DNA of 35,157 bases from Alphaproteobacteria bacterium. Lineage in GTDB: Bacteria > Pseudomonadota > Alphaproteobacteria > Rhizobiales > Xanthobacteraceae. Below the pieces are notes generated by a model that had not been told where the DNA came from, made no database searches, and saw only the letters and a list, made by a program, of their open reading frames with translations. The stretch spans positions 1 to 35,157 of the forward strand of contig VGEP01000044.1 of the NCBI GenBank assembly GCA_016869215.1, written 5' to 3'. Shown in pieces: positions 16,667-23,983 of this stretch. Position 1 is the first letter of the stretch. Each line of letters begins with the position of its first letter. Position numbers and translations under genes: made by a program.

Positions 16667-18868
16667 CTACTGCTGCGGCTCCGCCTGCCCGGTCGTGACC
16701 GGCCGGATCGCGATGTTGCCGCGCGGCGCCCTCTCGTCGAGCACGGCGCGCGCGTGCTTGATCACGGTGTCGGCGACGATGGCGTGGCCTTCCGCGGACG
16801 GATGCACCGCCCCGCTATAGAGCGCGGCATAGGCCGGCTGCAGGATGTCGAACTGCGAGATGCCGTCGCGGTGGGTGTTGGCCGCAAGGAACGCATCGTT
16901 CGGCGTGCGGAACAGGCGCCAGCGCGCGCCGTAAGGCAGCGTGTAGAGCGGCGTATAGGGTTTGAACTCCTGGGTCGCCGCCGACTTGCGCGGCATGCCC
17001 ATGTTCACGCCGTCCATGATCGCGTTGCGCGGGTCGCGGGCGCAAATGCCGCGGCGCGCGAACTTCGCCTGGTGCTCGGTCACGAGTGTGAAGCCCGTGC
17101 CACGGCCGGTGGCGAGGTTGGCCGGGCAGTTCTTGCGTCCGGCGGTGCCGGCGATGCATTCCAGGCGGCCGACGAAATCGTTGAAGAACGACGCCGTCTC
17201 GGAAAGCCGCTGCTGGTTCAGCTTCAGTTTCGGATGCACGTCCATGCCGAGTGTCGGCTGGGCGCCGCACAGCTGGCCCCGCTCGTCGTAATGGATCGGC
17301 TCGTAGGCGTTCTGCACGACCTTGGACGGCTCGACGCCGAAGCCGTCGCGCAGCGCGGTCTTGAGCGCCTGCATCCGCCGGTCGAGAACGCCGAGATAGG
17401 CGCGCGAAACCGGAGGCGCGAAGCGGATCTCGTTTCCGATCAGAGCGGCGACCGGCGCGAGGTCGGAAGCGCTTTCGGTGATCGAGTAGGCCACCAGCGC
17501 GCCGAAGCCGACGTCGTTGCCGCCGACCGACAGCAGAACGAGGTCGATCGGGCGCTTGCGCTGCGCCGGCGGGCACCACCGCTGCGTCACAGTCGTGTTC
17601 TGGATCGCGGTGCTGCCGTGCTTGTAGGTCGGCAGCGTATAGTTCGCGGACTGGGTCAGTCCGGCCTGGCCGCTGCGGCACATCAGTTCGCTGAGCTGGT
17701 CGAACTGCGCACGCACCTTCGGCTGATTGCCCTCGCGCGCGGCCATTTCGAGAAACAGCCCGGGTCCGATCTCGGCGCCCGAACAGGCGAGCGACACGAG
17801 CGTCACCGCGCGCTTGCGATTCTCCAGCGCCAGATTGATGCCGACGCGGAACGGATAGCCGTATTGCGAGCGGTGGCAGTCGGCCGAGAACCAGCGGGCG
17901 TCGCTGTCGCGGAAGCCGCTCTGGAACTCGCGCGAATGGCCGCGGAAGTACAGCGACTTCGCCTCATCCGGCAGATAGCGCCGCGGCAACACCTTCGGAT
18001 TGACGCCGGTGTCGGCCGAAGCGACGCTGTAATTCTGCTGCGCGGCCGGCTTGCGGGTCGCAGCCTGCTGCTGCTCTTCCTGCAGCGTCGGATCGTAGAC
18101 CATCTCGCGCACGCCGCTGAACGTCACCGGCCGGTCGGGATTGCTCTCGCCGGAGGCAAACGAGTCGCCGAGCGCCACGATCAGCACGTCCTCGACGACC
18201 ACGTCGCGGTCGGACAGTTCCGTTCCGTTCGGCAGCTTGACGCTCACCGACACGCCGGACTTGGCGCGGTCGGTCGAATACGGCACGCGGGCGATGACAA
18301 GCTTGGTCTTGCAGGCCTGCTTGCGCGTCTCGGCGCGACCCGCGCCCGAGCGCGCCTGCCACTGCCACACGCACGCGCCCGCGCCGGCCTCGGCGAGCCG
18401 GTCGGGCGCAAGGCCGATCGCGACCGTATGCGCTTCCGGCAGGATGTAGTCTTCCTTCGCGGTTCCCCACGAATAGCGGCGCTCGCAAACCGTCTGATAG
18501 CGGCGCGGATTGCCGTTGGTCTCGTAGCAGACCGCAGAGAGCGTCTGCGCCGCCCAGCCGAGCCTCGACTGGTGATAGCGCGGGCCTGCGGTGTCGCCGC
18601 AGTTCTCGGGCGAGGATTTGTCCTTGCAGTCCGGATCGTTGAGGCGGCGCTCGGTGCGCCAGATCACGTCTGCGGGCAGCGGCTTGGACGCATCGCCGCG
18701 CACCTGCTGGAACGCGCGCTCGTGCAACGCGAAGGCCTGCGGCGTCTTGAACAGCCGAAACGGGTTCTCGACCTCCCAGACGAGGCCGCTTGCGAAGCCC
18801 GGATTGATGCCGACGACAAAAGTTCCCAACGACAGCGCGATCGACGTCGCCAACGGCTTATGACGCAT
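16667..18868 (-). CDS. Exported SGNH/GDSL-type hydrolase, large
   Basis: Predicted periplasmic or secreted esterase-like protein of 733 residues, far longer than a minimal SGNH domain (about 200). A signal peptide ends near residue 26 (GINPGFAS). Block I is ALGDSFASGES with nucleophile Ser236. The family Gly/Asn block is SVGGNDVGFG. The C-terminal VHPSAEGHAIVAD supplies the catalytic His and acidic residue. The first 230 residues form an extra domain with paired cysteines (near 81, 90, 114, 128, 166, 186), consistent with disulfides outside the cytoplasm. A GGGGGGG tract precedes the ATG, and GGTCGC/GCGACC arms at 18916-18928 lie upstream. Substrate unknown. A 714-codon frame on the other strand is a shadow. 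Confidence 0.85.
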   Translation of the reverse strand: MRHKPLATSIALSLGTFVVGINPGFASGLVWEVENPFRLFKTPQAFALHERAFQQVRGDASKPLPADVIWRTERRLNDPDCKDKSSPENCGDTAGPRYHQSRLGWAAQTLSAVCYETNGNPRRYQTVCERRYSWGTAKEDYILPEAHTVAIGLAPDRLAEAGAGACVWQWQARSGAGRAETRKQACKTKLVIARVPYSTDRAKSGVSVSVKLPNGTELSDRDVVVEDVLIVALGDSFASGESNPDRPVTFSGVREMVYDPTLQEEQQQAATRKPAAQQNYSVASADTGVNPKVLPRRYLPDEAKSLYFRGHSREFQSGFRDSDARWFSADCHRSQYGYPFRVGINLALENRKRAVTLVSLACSGAEIGPGLFLEMAAREGNQPKVRAQFDQLSELMCRSGQAGLTQSANYTLPTYKHGSTAIQNTTVTQRWCPPAQRKRPIDLVLLSVGGNDVGFGALVAYSITESASDLAPVAALIGNEIRFAPPVSRAYLGVLDRRMQALKTALRDGFGVEPSKVVQNAYEPIHYDERGQLCGAQPTLGMDVHPKLKLNQQRLSETASFFNDFVGRLECIAGTAGRKNCPANLATGRGTGFTLVTEHQAKFARRGICARDPRNAIMDGVNMGMPRKSAATQEFKPYTPLYTLPYGARWRLFRTPNDAFLAANTHRDGISQFDILQPAYAALYSGAVHPSAEGHAIVADTVIKHARAVLDERAPRGNIAIRPVTTGQAEPQQ

Positions 18869-19010
18869 GACGTCACCCCCCCGCGTTTTGTTAAATAAAT
18901 ATTAACGCTTTGTTTGGTCGCGGCGACCGGGAACAAGGTTCATGGCTAACAAGGCAATTTGTGGAAATCGTCTTCGCTTTCCCTGCAAATTGAGCTATTC
19001 TGGATTCTGG

Positions 19011-19034
19011 TCTAGTCTAACTAGTTAGACTAGA
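19011..19034. promoter_or_regulatory. 24-bp perfect palindrome, probable VapB operator
   Basis: A perfect inverted repeat with no spacer: 12-base arm TCTAGTCTAACT followed by its exact complement. It ends 43 bases before the antitoxin ATG. Its right arm overlaps TAGAAT (19031-19036), a good -10 candidate, though no clear -35 is seen. Phd/VapB-type antitoxins repress their own operons by binding such palindromes, so autoregulation of vapB-vapC-meaB is the likely role. Confidence 0.75.
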
Positions 19035-19077
19035 ATTGTCCCGGGGCAACGCCCGGAAATCATAAGCCATTGAAATC

Positions 19078-19338
19078 ATGACCAAACACGTCGGAATCTT
19101 TGAAGCCAAAACTCAGCTCTCGGCCCTGGTCGACGCAGTGGAGAAGGGGGAGGACATCGTCATCACCCGCCACGGCAAGCCGGTGGCGCGGCTGACACGG
19201 CCCGAGGACCGCCACAGCCCCGAAGCGGTTGCGCAGCGGCGCAAGGCCATTGCCGAATTGAGGGAGATGGCCCGCAAGCGTGGCCTCCGCGCCACTCATG
19301 AAGAGATCAAATCCTGGATCGAGGAAGGCCGCAGGTGA
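19078..19338 (+). CDS. vapB: Type II antitoxin, Phd/YefM family (VapB partner)
   Basis: Antitoxin of 86 residues that should bind and neutralise the PIN-domain toxin encoded next and repress the operon. The N-terminal Phd/YefM fold is clear: VGIFEAKTQLSALVDAVEKG, EDIVITRHGKPVARLTRP (about 26-43). The charged C-terminus (KSWIEEGRR) is the usual toxin-wrapping region. The ATG at 19078 has no strong ribosome-binding site. The stop overlaps the toxin GTG start (GTGA at 19335-19338). The palindrome upstream fits autoregulation. Named vapB by its partner; Phd-family antitoxin is the more exact description. Confidence 0.9.
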   Translation: MTKHVGIFEAKTQLSALVDAVEKGEDIVITRHGKPVARLTRPEDRHSPEAVAQRRKAIAELREMARKRGLRATHEEIKSWIEEGRR

Positions 19339-19751
19339 TCGTCGTCGATGCCTCCTTGTTCGTTGCTTGGATTCTCAACGAACCGGACCACGGCCCGGCT
19401 GAACAGATCTGGGACCTTCTCGCGTCCGATACGCTCTTTGTACCGTGTCGGTGGCCTGACGAGGTCGCTAGCTCACTGCTGAAGGCCGTCAAGAGCGGAC
19501 GGATCGCTGCGTCCGAACTCGACGCGATCCAAGAGCGCATTGCCACCTTCGACTACGGGTTTGCGGAACCCACCACCATCGACAGCATCACTGAGCTGAC
19601 GCGCGGCGCTAACAGCGCGAGCCTGTCCGTCTACGACATGACCTATCTGGTCGCGGCCCGCGACCATGGCGTGCCGCTTGCCACGGTGGACCAGGCCATG
19701 CGCCGCGCAGCAGCAGCGATGAACATCCGACTGCTGCCGGCAGCGACATGA
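19335..19751 (+). CDS. vapC: Type II toxin, PIN-domain ribonuclease
   Basis: PIN-domain toxin of 138 residues, predicted to be a magnesium-dependent ribonuclease that inhibits translation when freed from its antitoxin. The acidic active-site residues are all present: Asp5 (VVDASLFVAW), Glu43 (PDEVASSLL), Asp101 (SVYDMTYLVAA) and Asp119 (LATVDQAM). The toxin therefore looks intact. GTG at 19335 overlaps the antitoxin stop, and GAGGAAGG lies just upstream. Unusually, its stop overlaps the meaB start by 4 bases (ATGA at 19748-19751), so meaB is probably translated from the toxin-antitoxin mRNA. Confidence 0.92.
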   Translation: MIVVDASLFVAWILNEPDHGPAEQIWDLLASDTLFVPCRWPDEVASSLLKAVKSGRIAASELDAIQERIATFDYGFAEPTTIDSITELTRGANSASLSVYDMTYLVAARDHGVPLATVDQAMRRAAAAMNIRLLPAAT

Positions 19752-20728
19752 GCGCCCCCGACATCCCCACCCTCGCCCGCGGCATCCGCAGCGGCGACCG
19801 CGCGACGCTCGCACGCACGATCACGCTGATCGAAAGCAAGCGCGCCGACCACCGCAGAAAGGCGCATCAGCTCGTGCAGGAGCTCCTGCCCGCGACCGGC
19901 CGCGCGATGCGCGTTGGCATCACCGGCGCGCCGGGCGTCGGCAAGTCGACCACCATCGACACGCTCGGCAGCCTTCTCACCGCGCAAGGCCGCAAGGTTG
20001 CGGTACTGGCGGTCGACCCGTCCTCGACACGCACCGGCGGCTCGATCCTCGGCGACAAGACGCGCATGGCAAACCTCGCGAACGATCCGCACGCCTTCAT
20101 CCGCCCCTCGCCGGCCTCCGGCACGCTCGGCGGCGTCGCAGCGAAGACGCGCGAGACCATGCTGCTGTGCGAGGCCGCGGGCTTCGACGTGGTTCTGGTC
20201 GAGACCGTCGGCATCGGCCAGTCGGAAACCGCGGTCGCCGATATGACGGACTTCTTTCTGGCGCTGATGCTGCCGGGCGCGGGCGACGAACTGCAGGGCA
20301 TCAAGAAAGGTCTCGTCGAGCTCGCGGACATGATCGCGGTCAACAAGGCCGACGGCGACAACGTCAAGCGCGCCAACGCGGCCGCCGCCGAGTATCGCGC
20401 GGCGCTGCACATTCTCACGCCTCGCTCGCCGAACTGGACGCCGCCGGTCGCGACCTATTCGGCATTGACGGGACGCGGCGTCGCCGAACTATGGGCGCAG
20501 GTTGTCCTGCATCGCGAGCGCTTGACGCACTCGGGCGAGTTCGCCGCGCGGCGGCGCGAGCAGCAGGTGAAGTGGATGTGGTCGATGCTCGAAGATCGCA
20601 TGTTCGCGCGGCTGCGCTCGGACTCGGGCCTGCGCGCCAAGCTGCCGCAGATCGAGGCCGCGGTCGCCGACGGCCGGCTGTCCGCGCCGCTTGCGGTCGA
20701 TGAAATCGCGGCGACGCTCGGAATCTAG
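19748..20728 (+). CDS. meaB: Methylmalonyl-CoA mutase-associated GTPase MeaB
   Basis: G3E-type GTPase chaperone that protects methylmalonyl-CoA mutase and gates adenosylcobalamin loading. The 326-residue protein has GITGAPGVGKST (P-loop, about 57-68), VLAVDPSSTRTGGSILGDKTRM, VETVGIGQSE (switch region) and NKADGDN (guanine specificity), all MeaB/ArgK hallmarks. It starts inside the vapC stop codon. A homologous mutase pair lies 3.1 kb upstream. In many genomes meaB directly follows mutB; here it is attached to vapBC instead and may depend on the vapBC promoter. A GC hairpin at 20728-20747 follows. Confidence 0.95.
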   Translation: MSAPDIPTLARGIRSGDRATLARTITLIESKRADHRRKAHQLVQELLPATGRAMRVGITGAPGVGKSTTIDTLGSLLTAQGRKVAVLAVDPSSTRTGGSILGDKTRMANLANDPHAFIRPSPASGTLGGVAAKTRETMLLCEAAGFDVVLVETVGIGQSETAVADMTDFFLALMLPGAGDELQGIKKGLVELADMIAVNKADGDNVKRANAAAAEYRAALHILTPRSPNWTPPVATYSALTGRGVAELWAQVVLHRERLTHSGEFAARRREQQVKWMWSMLEDRMFARLRSDSGLRAKLPQIEAAVADGRLSAPLAVDEIAATLGI

Positions 20729-20747
20729 CCGCCGGCACGCCGGCGGC
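20728..20747 (+). terminator. GC hairpin after meaB, weak terminator candidate
   Basis: Stem GCCGCCGG / CCGGCGGC with a CACG loop starting at the last base of the meaB stop codon. There is no T-tract after it, so intrinsic termination is doubtful. A further small hairpin (GTGCCG, CTC loop, CGGCAC) lies at 20824-20838. Confidence 0.35.
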
Positions 20748-20854
20748 GGCTGCACCACGGCTGGACGGCATTTCCCAATAAGGCACAGCGGCCGCGTTAA
20801 CCAATCGGCGCATGCGCCGATCTGTGCCGCTCCGGCACGCATTTCCTGGCCCGC

Positions 20855-20879
20855 GAATTGAAGCGTGGAGCTTCAATTC
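20855..20879 (+). promoter_or_regulatory. Perfect 10-bp inverted repeat in leader of the beta-helix gene
   Basis: Arms GAATTGAAGC and GCTTCAATTC flank a GTGGA loop. It ends 16 bases before the preferred ATG (20896) and one base before an in-frame ATG at 20881. GTGGAG, a possible ribosome-binding site for the upstream ATG, sits in the loop and right arm. It could be a regulator site or an RNA hairpin affecting start choice. Confidence 0.4.
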
Positions 20880-20895
20880 AATGCGGAGCCCGTGC

Positions 20896-22257
20896 ATGAG
20901 TATCGACCGCCGCAGCCTGATCGCCGTTACCGCCCTCACCGGAGCCGCGCCGGGCCTCGCCATGGCCGCGCCCGCGCGCACCGCGGCGCCGGCGACGCTC
21001 GGCATCGACGCGACCACCCTCGGCGTACGCGCCGGCGGCGGCGCCGAGCAGACCCGGATGCTGCAGCAGGCCATCGACAAGACCGCAGGCGCCCGGGTTC
21101 CGCTGATCCTCGGACCGGGAGTCTACCGGACCGCCACCGTCACGCTGCCCGCGGGCGCACAGATTTTCGGCGTGCGCGGTGCAACGCGGCTTGTGCTTGC
21201 GGGCGGCAGCACACTGATCGCGGCGCGCGGCGCCGATCACATCACGCTGGCCGGCCTCACGCTCGACGGCGCCGGCCGGACGATCGGCGAACACGGCGCG
21301 CTGATCCACCTGGCGCAATGCGCCGGAGTCCGGATCCAGGATTGCGAGATCGTCCATTCGGGCGGCAACGGCATCTTCCTCGAAGGCGTCGAAGGCCTGG
21401 TCGCGGGCAATCGCATCGCCGAAGCAGCCGAGGTCGCGATCTTTTCGCGCGATGCGCGCGGGCTTGCGATCCAGAGCAACACCGTGCAGCGCGCCGGCAA
21501 CGGCGGAATCCTGGTACACCGCTCCACGAAGGGCGACGACGGCACGCTTGTCATCGACAACCGGATCGAGGATGTCGCCAACACGCGCGGCGGCTCCGGC
21601 CAGTACGGCAACGCGGTCAACGTGTTCCGTGCCGCGAACGTCATTGTGCGCGGCAACCGCATCGCGCGCGCGGCATTTTCCGCGGTCCGCGGCAACGCCG
21701 CTTCCAACATCCAGATCGCCGGCAACACCGCGACCGACATCGGCGAGGTCGCGATCTATTCGGAGTTCGACTTCGAGGGCGCGGTGATCGCCAACAACAC
21801 CATCGACGGCGCCGCGCTCGGCGTCTCGGTGGTGAACTTCAACGAGGGCGGGCGGCTTGCCGTGGTGCAGGGCAACCTGATCCGCAATCTCAAGCCGAAA
21901 CGCCCGGCGGGCACCGAACCGGGCGACTCGGCCGGCGTCGGCATCTTCGTCGAGGCCGACGCATCGGTGACCGGCAACGTGATCGAAAACGCACCGAGCG
22001 CCGGCATCGTCGCCGGCTGGGGCCGCTACATGCGCGACGTCGCGGTGACCGGCAATGTTGTCCGCACGGCCCGCTACGGCGTCGCGGTCTCGGTCGCAGG
22101 CGGCGCCGGAGCTGCCATCGTCACCGGGAATCTCATTGCGGGAGCTGCGCGCGGCGCCGTCGTCGGGATGGACCATGCGAAAGCCGTGACCGGCGACCTC
22201 ACGCAAGAGCCCGCGCGCCACGCGAATCTCCAGGTCAGCGGCAACCGGGTGCGCTGA
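20896..22257 (+). CDS. Tat-exported right-handed beta-helix repeat protein (TIGR03808-like)
   Basis: Protein of 453 residues resembling TIGR03808, a family with a twin-arginine signal and beta-helix repeats found in Hyphomicrobiales. The signal is DRRSLIAVTALTG (Arg5-Arg6), with cleavage probably after AMA or shortly beyond. The mature protein contains many repeats of the pattern G-N-x-I/V (for example VAGNRIAEAAEVAIFS, VRGNRIARAAFSAVRG, IAGNTATDIGEVAIYS, VTGNVIENAPSAGIV), as in parallel beta-helix proteins such as AlgG-type epimerases and pectate lyases. No catalytic residues were identified. The ATG at 20896 has CGGAG 7 bases upstream; an ATG at 20881 is possible. Tat export implies folding before transport, perhaps with a cofactor. 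Confidence 0.85.
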   Translation: MSIDRRSLIAVTALTGAAPGLAMAAPARTAAPATLGIDATTLGVRAGGGAEQTRMLQQAIDKTAGARVPLILGPGVYRTATVTLPAGAQIFGVRGATRLVLAGGSTLIAARGADHITLAGLTLDGAGRTIGEHGALIHLAQCAGVRIQDCEIVHSGGNGIFLEGVEGLVAGNRIAEAAEVAIFSRDARGLAIQSNTVQRAGNGGILVHRSTKGDDGTLVIDNRIEDVANTRGGSGQYGNAVNVFRAANVIVRGNRIARAAFSAVRGNAASNIQIAGNTATDIGEVAIYSEFDFEGAVIANNTIDGAALGVSVVNFNEGGRLAVVQGNLIRNLKPKRPAGTEPGDSAGVGIFVEADASVTGNVIENAPSAGIVAGWGRYMRDVAVTGNVVRTARYGVAVSVAGGAGAAIVTGNLIAGAARGAVVGMDHAKAVTGDLTQEPARHANLQVSGNRVR

Positions 22258-22369
22258 GCATTTATCAACAGTCCTCGTTTCGGTTCTGTCGCACGTCGGC
22301 TGCAAGACGCATGGAAATTGCTTGGTTTCCGAGCGGCTTTGAAATTTTCTACTGCAACGCACAATTGTC

Positions 22370-22383
22370 TTGCTGCACTGCAA
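22370..22383. promoter_or_regulatory. TTGC-N6-GCAA element, possible PhaR-type site
   Basis: TTGCTGCACTGCAA lies 48 bases before the small-protein ATG, with further GCA/TTGC motifs around it (CTGCAACGCA upstream, TTGCAGC at 22397-22403). Such TTGC/GCAA clusters resemble sites described for the polyhydroxybutyrate-responsive repressor PhaR in alphaproteobacteria. The match is by eye and the assignment is tentative. Confidence 0.3.
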
Positions 22384-22431
22384 TATCTGGGTCATGTTGC
22401 AGCTCAGACCGCATCCGGCAGGACCGAATTC

Positions 22432-22797
22432 ATGAGCAAGAACAACAATCCCTCCTGGAACACCAAATACGGACGCCGCCGCGTCCGCGACGACGCGCCG
22501 ACTCTCGAAGAGGCGATCTCGGCGGCACGGGACTTGAGCGACGACGCGAACGCGCAGGCGGAAATCGCAGCCTCTCTGATGGGAATCTCCATCGAGCAGG
22601 TCCGGGCAGCGCTCGCCAAGATGGCACCGCCGCGCAAGGAGCCGCTCCGGACCTTCACTTTCGCCGGTCCTCCGTCCGCGCCACGCACCGTTGTGGTCGA
22701 GCGCAAGCCGTCGCGCCGTGTGATTGCCGCTCCGGGCCGCGCCAGCCGCCCGGCATGGACCGGCGCGCATAGCCCTGCGATGGCGCCCCCGCGCTGA
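22432..22797 (+). CDS. Conserved hypothetical basic protein
   Basis: Protein of 121 residues without a recognised function. It resembles small basic proteins seen in Bradyrhizobium relatives. The N-terminus SWNTKYGRRRVR is followed by an acidic helical segment (TLEEAISAARDLSDD, EIAASLMGISIEQVRAALAKM, about 21-64). The C-terminal half is Pro/Arg-rich and probably disordered (VVVERKPSRRVIAAPGRASR). The EIAASLMGISIEQVRAAL stretch could form a helix-turn-helix-like unit. No signal peptide or membrane helix. The ATG at 22432 is preferred because the sequence upstream is not protein-like. A TTGC/GCAA-rich region precedes it. Confidence 0.65.
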   Translation: MSKNNNPSWNTKYGRRRVRDDAPTLEEAISAARDLSDDANAQAEIAASLMGISIEQVRAALAKMAPPRKEPLRTFTFAGPPSAPRTVVVERKPSRRVIAAPGRASRPAWTGAHSPAMAPPR

Positions 22798-22877
22798 CGG
22801 GCGGCGCGCAACGCCGCGCCTCGCTCCCCGGAAACCCGCCGTGCTAGCATTCCTGCCCTGAGGTGCAGGGGTTGGGA

Positions 22878-23417
22878 ATGGCATCGAGTGCAGGTGCGGC
22901 CGAAGGCCGGACGGTCGCCGGACTGTCCGGCGAGAGCATCATCCGGGAAATCAAGGCGAGCGGGATCGAGTTCGTGGTCTCGGTCCCGGACATCACCACC
23001 AGCGAAGGCCTGTTGCGGCCGCTTGCGGCAGCGCAGAATCCTCGGCTGGTCCGTATCTGCAAGGAGGACGAAGGCGTCGGCATCTGCGCCGGCCTCGCCT
23101 ACACCGGCAAGCGCGGGCTGCTCCTGATCCAGCAGACCGGCCTTCTCGACTCCATCAACGCCATCCGCGGCGTGGCGATGGATTACTCCTTGCCGATCTG
23201 CATGATGGTCGGCCTGCTCGAAAAGGAAGTCGGCGTTCCGCCGCGCCAGTCCAAGCGCTATGGCGTGCGCATCGTCGAGCCCGTGCTCGAAGCCATGGGC
23301 GTGCCCTATGTCGAGATCGAGGAGCAGGCCGACGTGGGCAAGATAAGACCCGCCATCGACGACGCCTATGCAACGAACCATCCCATTGTGCTGCTGATCG
23401 GACAGAGGCCGTCATGA
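22878..23417 (+). CDS. Thiamine-diphosphate-dependent decarboxylase, alpha (Pyr-domain) subunit
   Basis: N-terminal half of a split ThDP decarboxylase, 179 residues, resembling the alpha chains of sulfopyruvate decarboxylase (ComD) and phosphonopyruvate decarboxylase-like enzymes. Motifs: FVVSVPDITTSEGLL (substrate region), LVRICKEDEGVGICAGLAYTGKRG (58-78) with the conserved glutamate cluster 63-65 that activates the ThDP pyrimidine ring, and LLIQQTGLLDSINAIRG. ATG at 22878 is chosen with GGGG/GGGA just upstream; a GTG at 22863 is possible. The stop overlaps the beta-subunit start by 4 bases, as expected for a heteromer. The 2-oxo acid substrate is not evident: no coenzyme M or phosphonate genes are nearby. 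Confidence 0.85.
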   Translation: MASSAGAAEGRTVAGLSGESIIREIKASGIEFVVSVPDITTSEGLLRPLAAAQNPRLVRICKEDEGVGICAGLAYTGKRGLLLIQQTGLLDSINAIRGVAMDYSLPICMMVGLLEKEVGVPPRQSKRYGVRIVEPVLEAMGVPYVEIEEQADVGKIRPAIDDAYATNHPIVLLIGQRPS

Positions 23418-23983
23418 TGCGCCGCGACCTGTGCCTGAAGGCGATCGCCCGCCATGTCCGCGACGACGACATCGTGCTGCCGGTCTATTCGACCGCGTTC
23501 GACTGGCTCGACGTCCGACCGCACCCGCTGAACTACCTCTCCCACGGTGCGATGGGGCTCGCCTCGTCCCACGCGCTGGGCCTCGCACTCGGCCGGCCCG
23601 ACAAGCGCGTGATCGTGCTCGACGGCGACGGCAGCTTGCTGATGAATCTCGGAACGCTCGTGTCGATCGCGGAAGCCGCGCCGAAGAATCTCTATCACTT
23701 CGTCATGGAGAACGGCACCTACGAGGCCAACGGCGGGCACCCGATCCCGAACCGGGGCAAGCTGAGCTTCTCCGGTTTCGCGCGTTCGGCAGGCCATGCC
23801 AACGTACACGAGTTCGCCGACCTGCAAATCTTCGAGCAGCAGGTGGGCGCGATCCTCGGCGAACCCGGCCCCGCGTTCGCCTGCCTCAAGGTCGTGCCGG
23901 CGGGTCCGCAGGAGCGCGACTATTCGCGCCTGCACGGACCGCACGTGCGGCAGGCGTTCCGCGACGCGCTGGCGAAAAGTTAA
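23414..23983 (+). CDS. Thiamine-diphosphate-dependent decarboxylase, beta (PP-domain) subunit
   Basis: C-terminal half of the split ThDP enzyme, 189 residues, similar to ComE-type subunits. It has YLSHGAMGLASSHALGLALG (41-60), typical of the diphosphate-binding domain, then VIVLDGDGSLLMNLGTL with the GDGS magnesium-ThDP motif (71-74). That is followed about 25 residues on by MENGTYEANGG, where the usual NN is EN (99-100). Two adjacent ATG codons (23414, 23417) are possible starts; the first overlaps the alpha stop. The gene's TAA overlaps the convergent asparaginase stop (23980-23983). Both subunits look intact. Confidence 0.85.
   Translation: MMRRDLCLKAIARHVRDDDIVLPVYSTAFDWLDVRPHPLNYLSHGAMGLASSHALGLALGRPDKRVIVLDGDGSLLMNLGTLVSIAEAAPKNLYHFVMENGTYEANGGHPIPNRGKLSFSGFARSAGHANVHEFADLQIFEQQVGAILGEPGPAFACLKVVPAGPQERDYSRLHGPHVRQAFRDALAKS

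Noticed and set aside
16754-18898. 714-codon open frame on the plus strand
   Set aside because: Antisense to the SGNH hydrolase, which has a signal peptide and catalytic blocks. The product is Arg/Ala-rich low-complexity sequence without motifs.
20728-20747. Intrinsic terminator after meaB
   Set aside because: The hairpin is good, but no T-tract follows, so I keep it only as a weak candidate.
20878-22884. 668-codon open frame on the minus strand
   Set aside because: Runs through the Tat beta-helix gene, an intergenic gap and the small-protein gene. No ribosome-binding site or domain; composition of a shadow frame.
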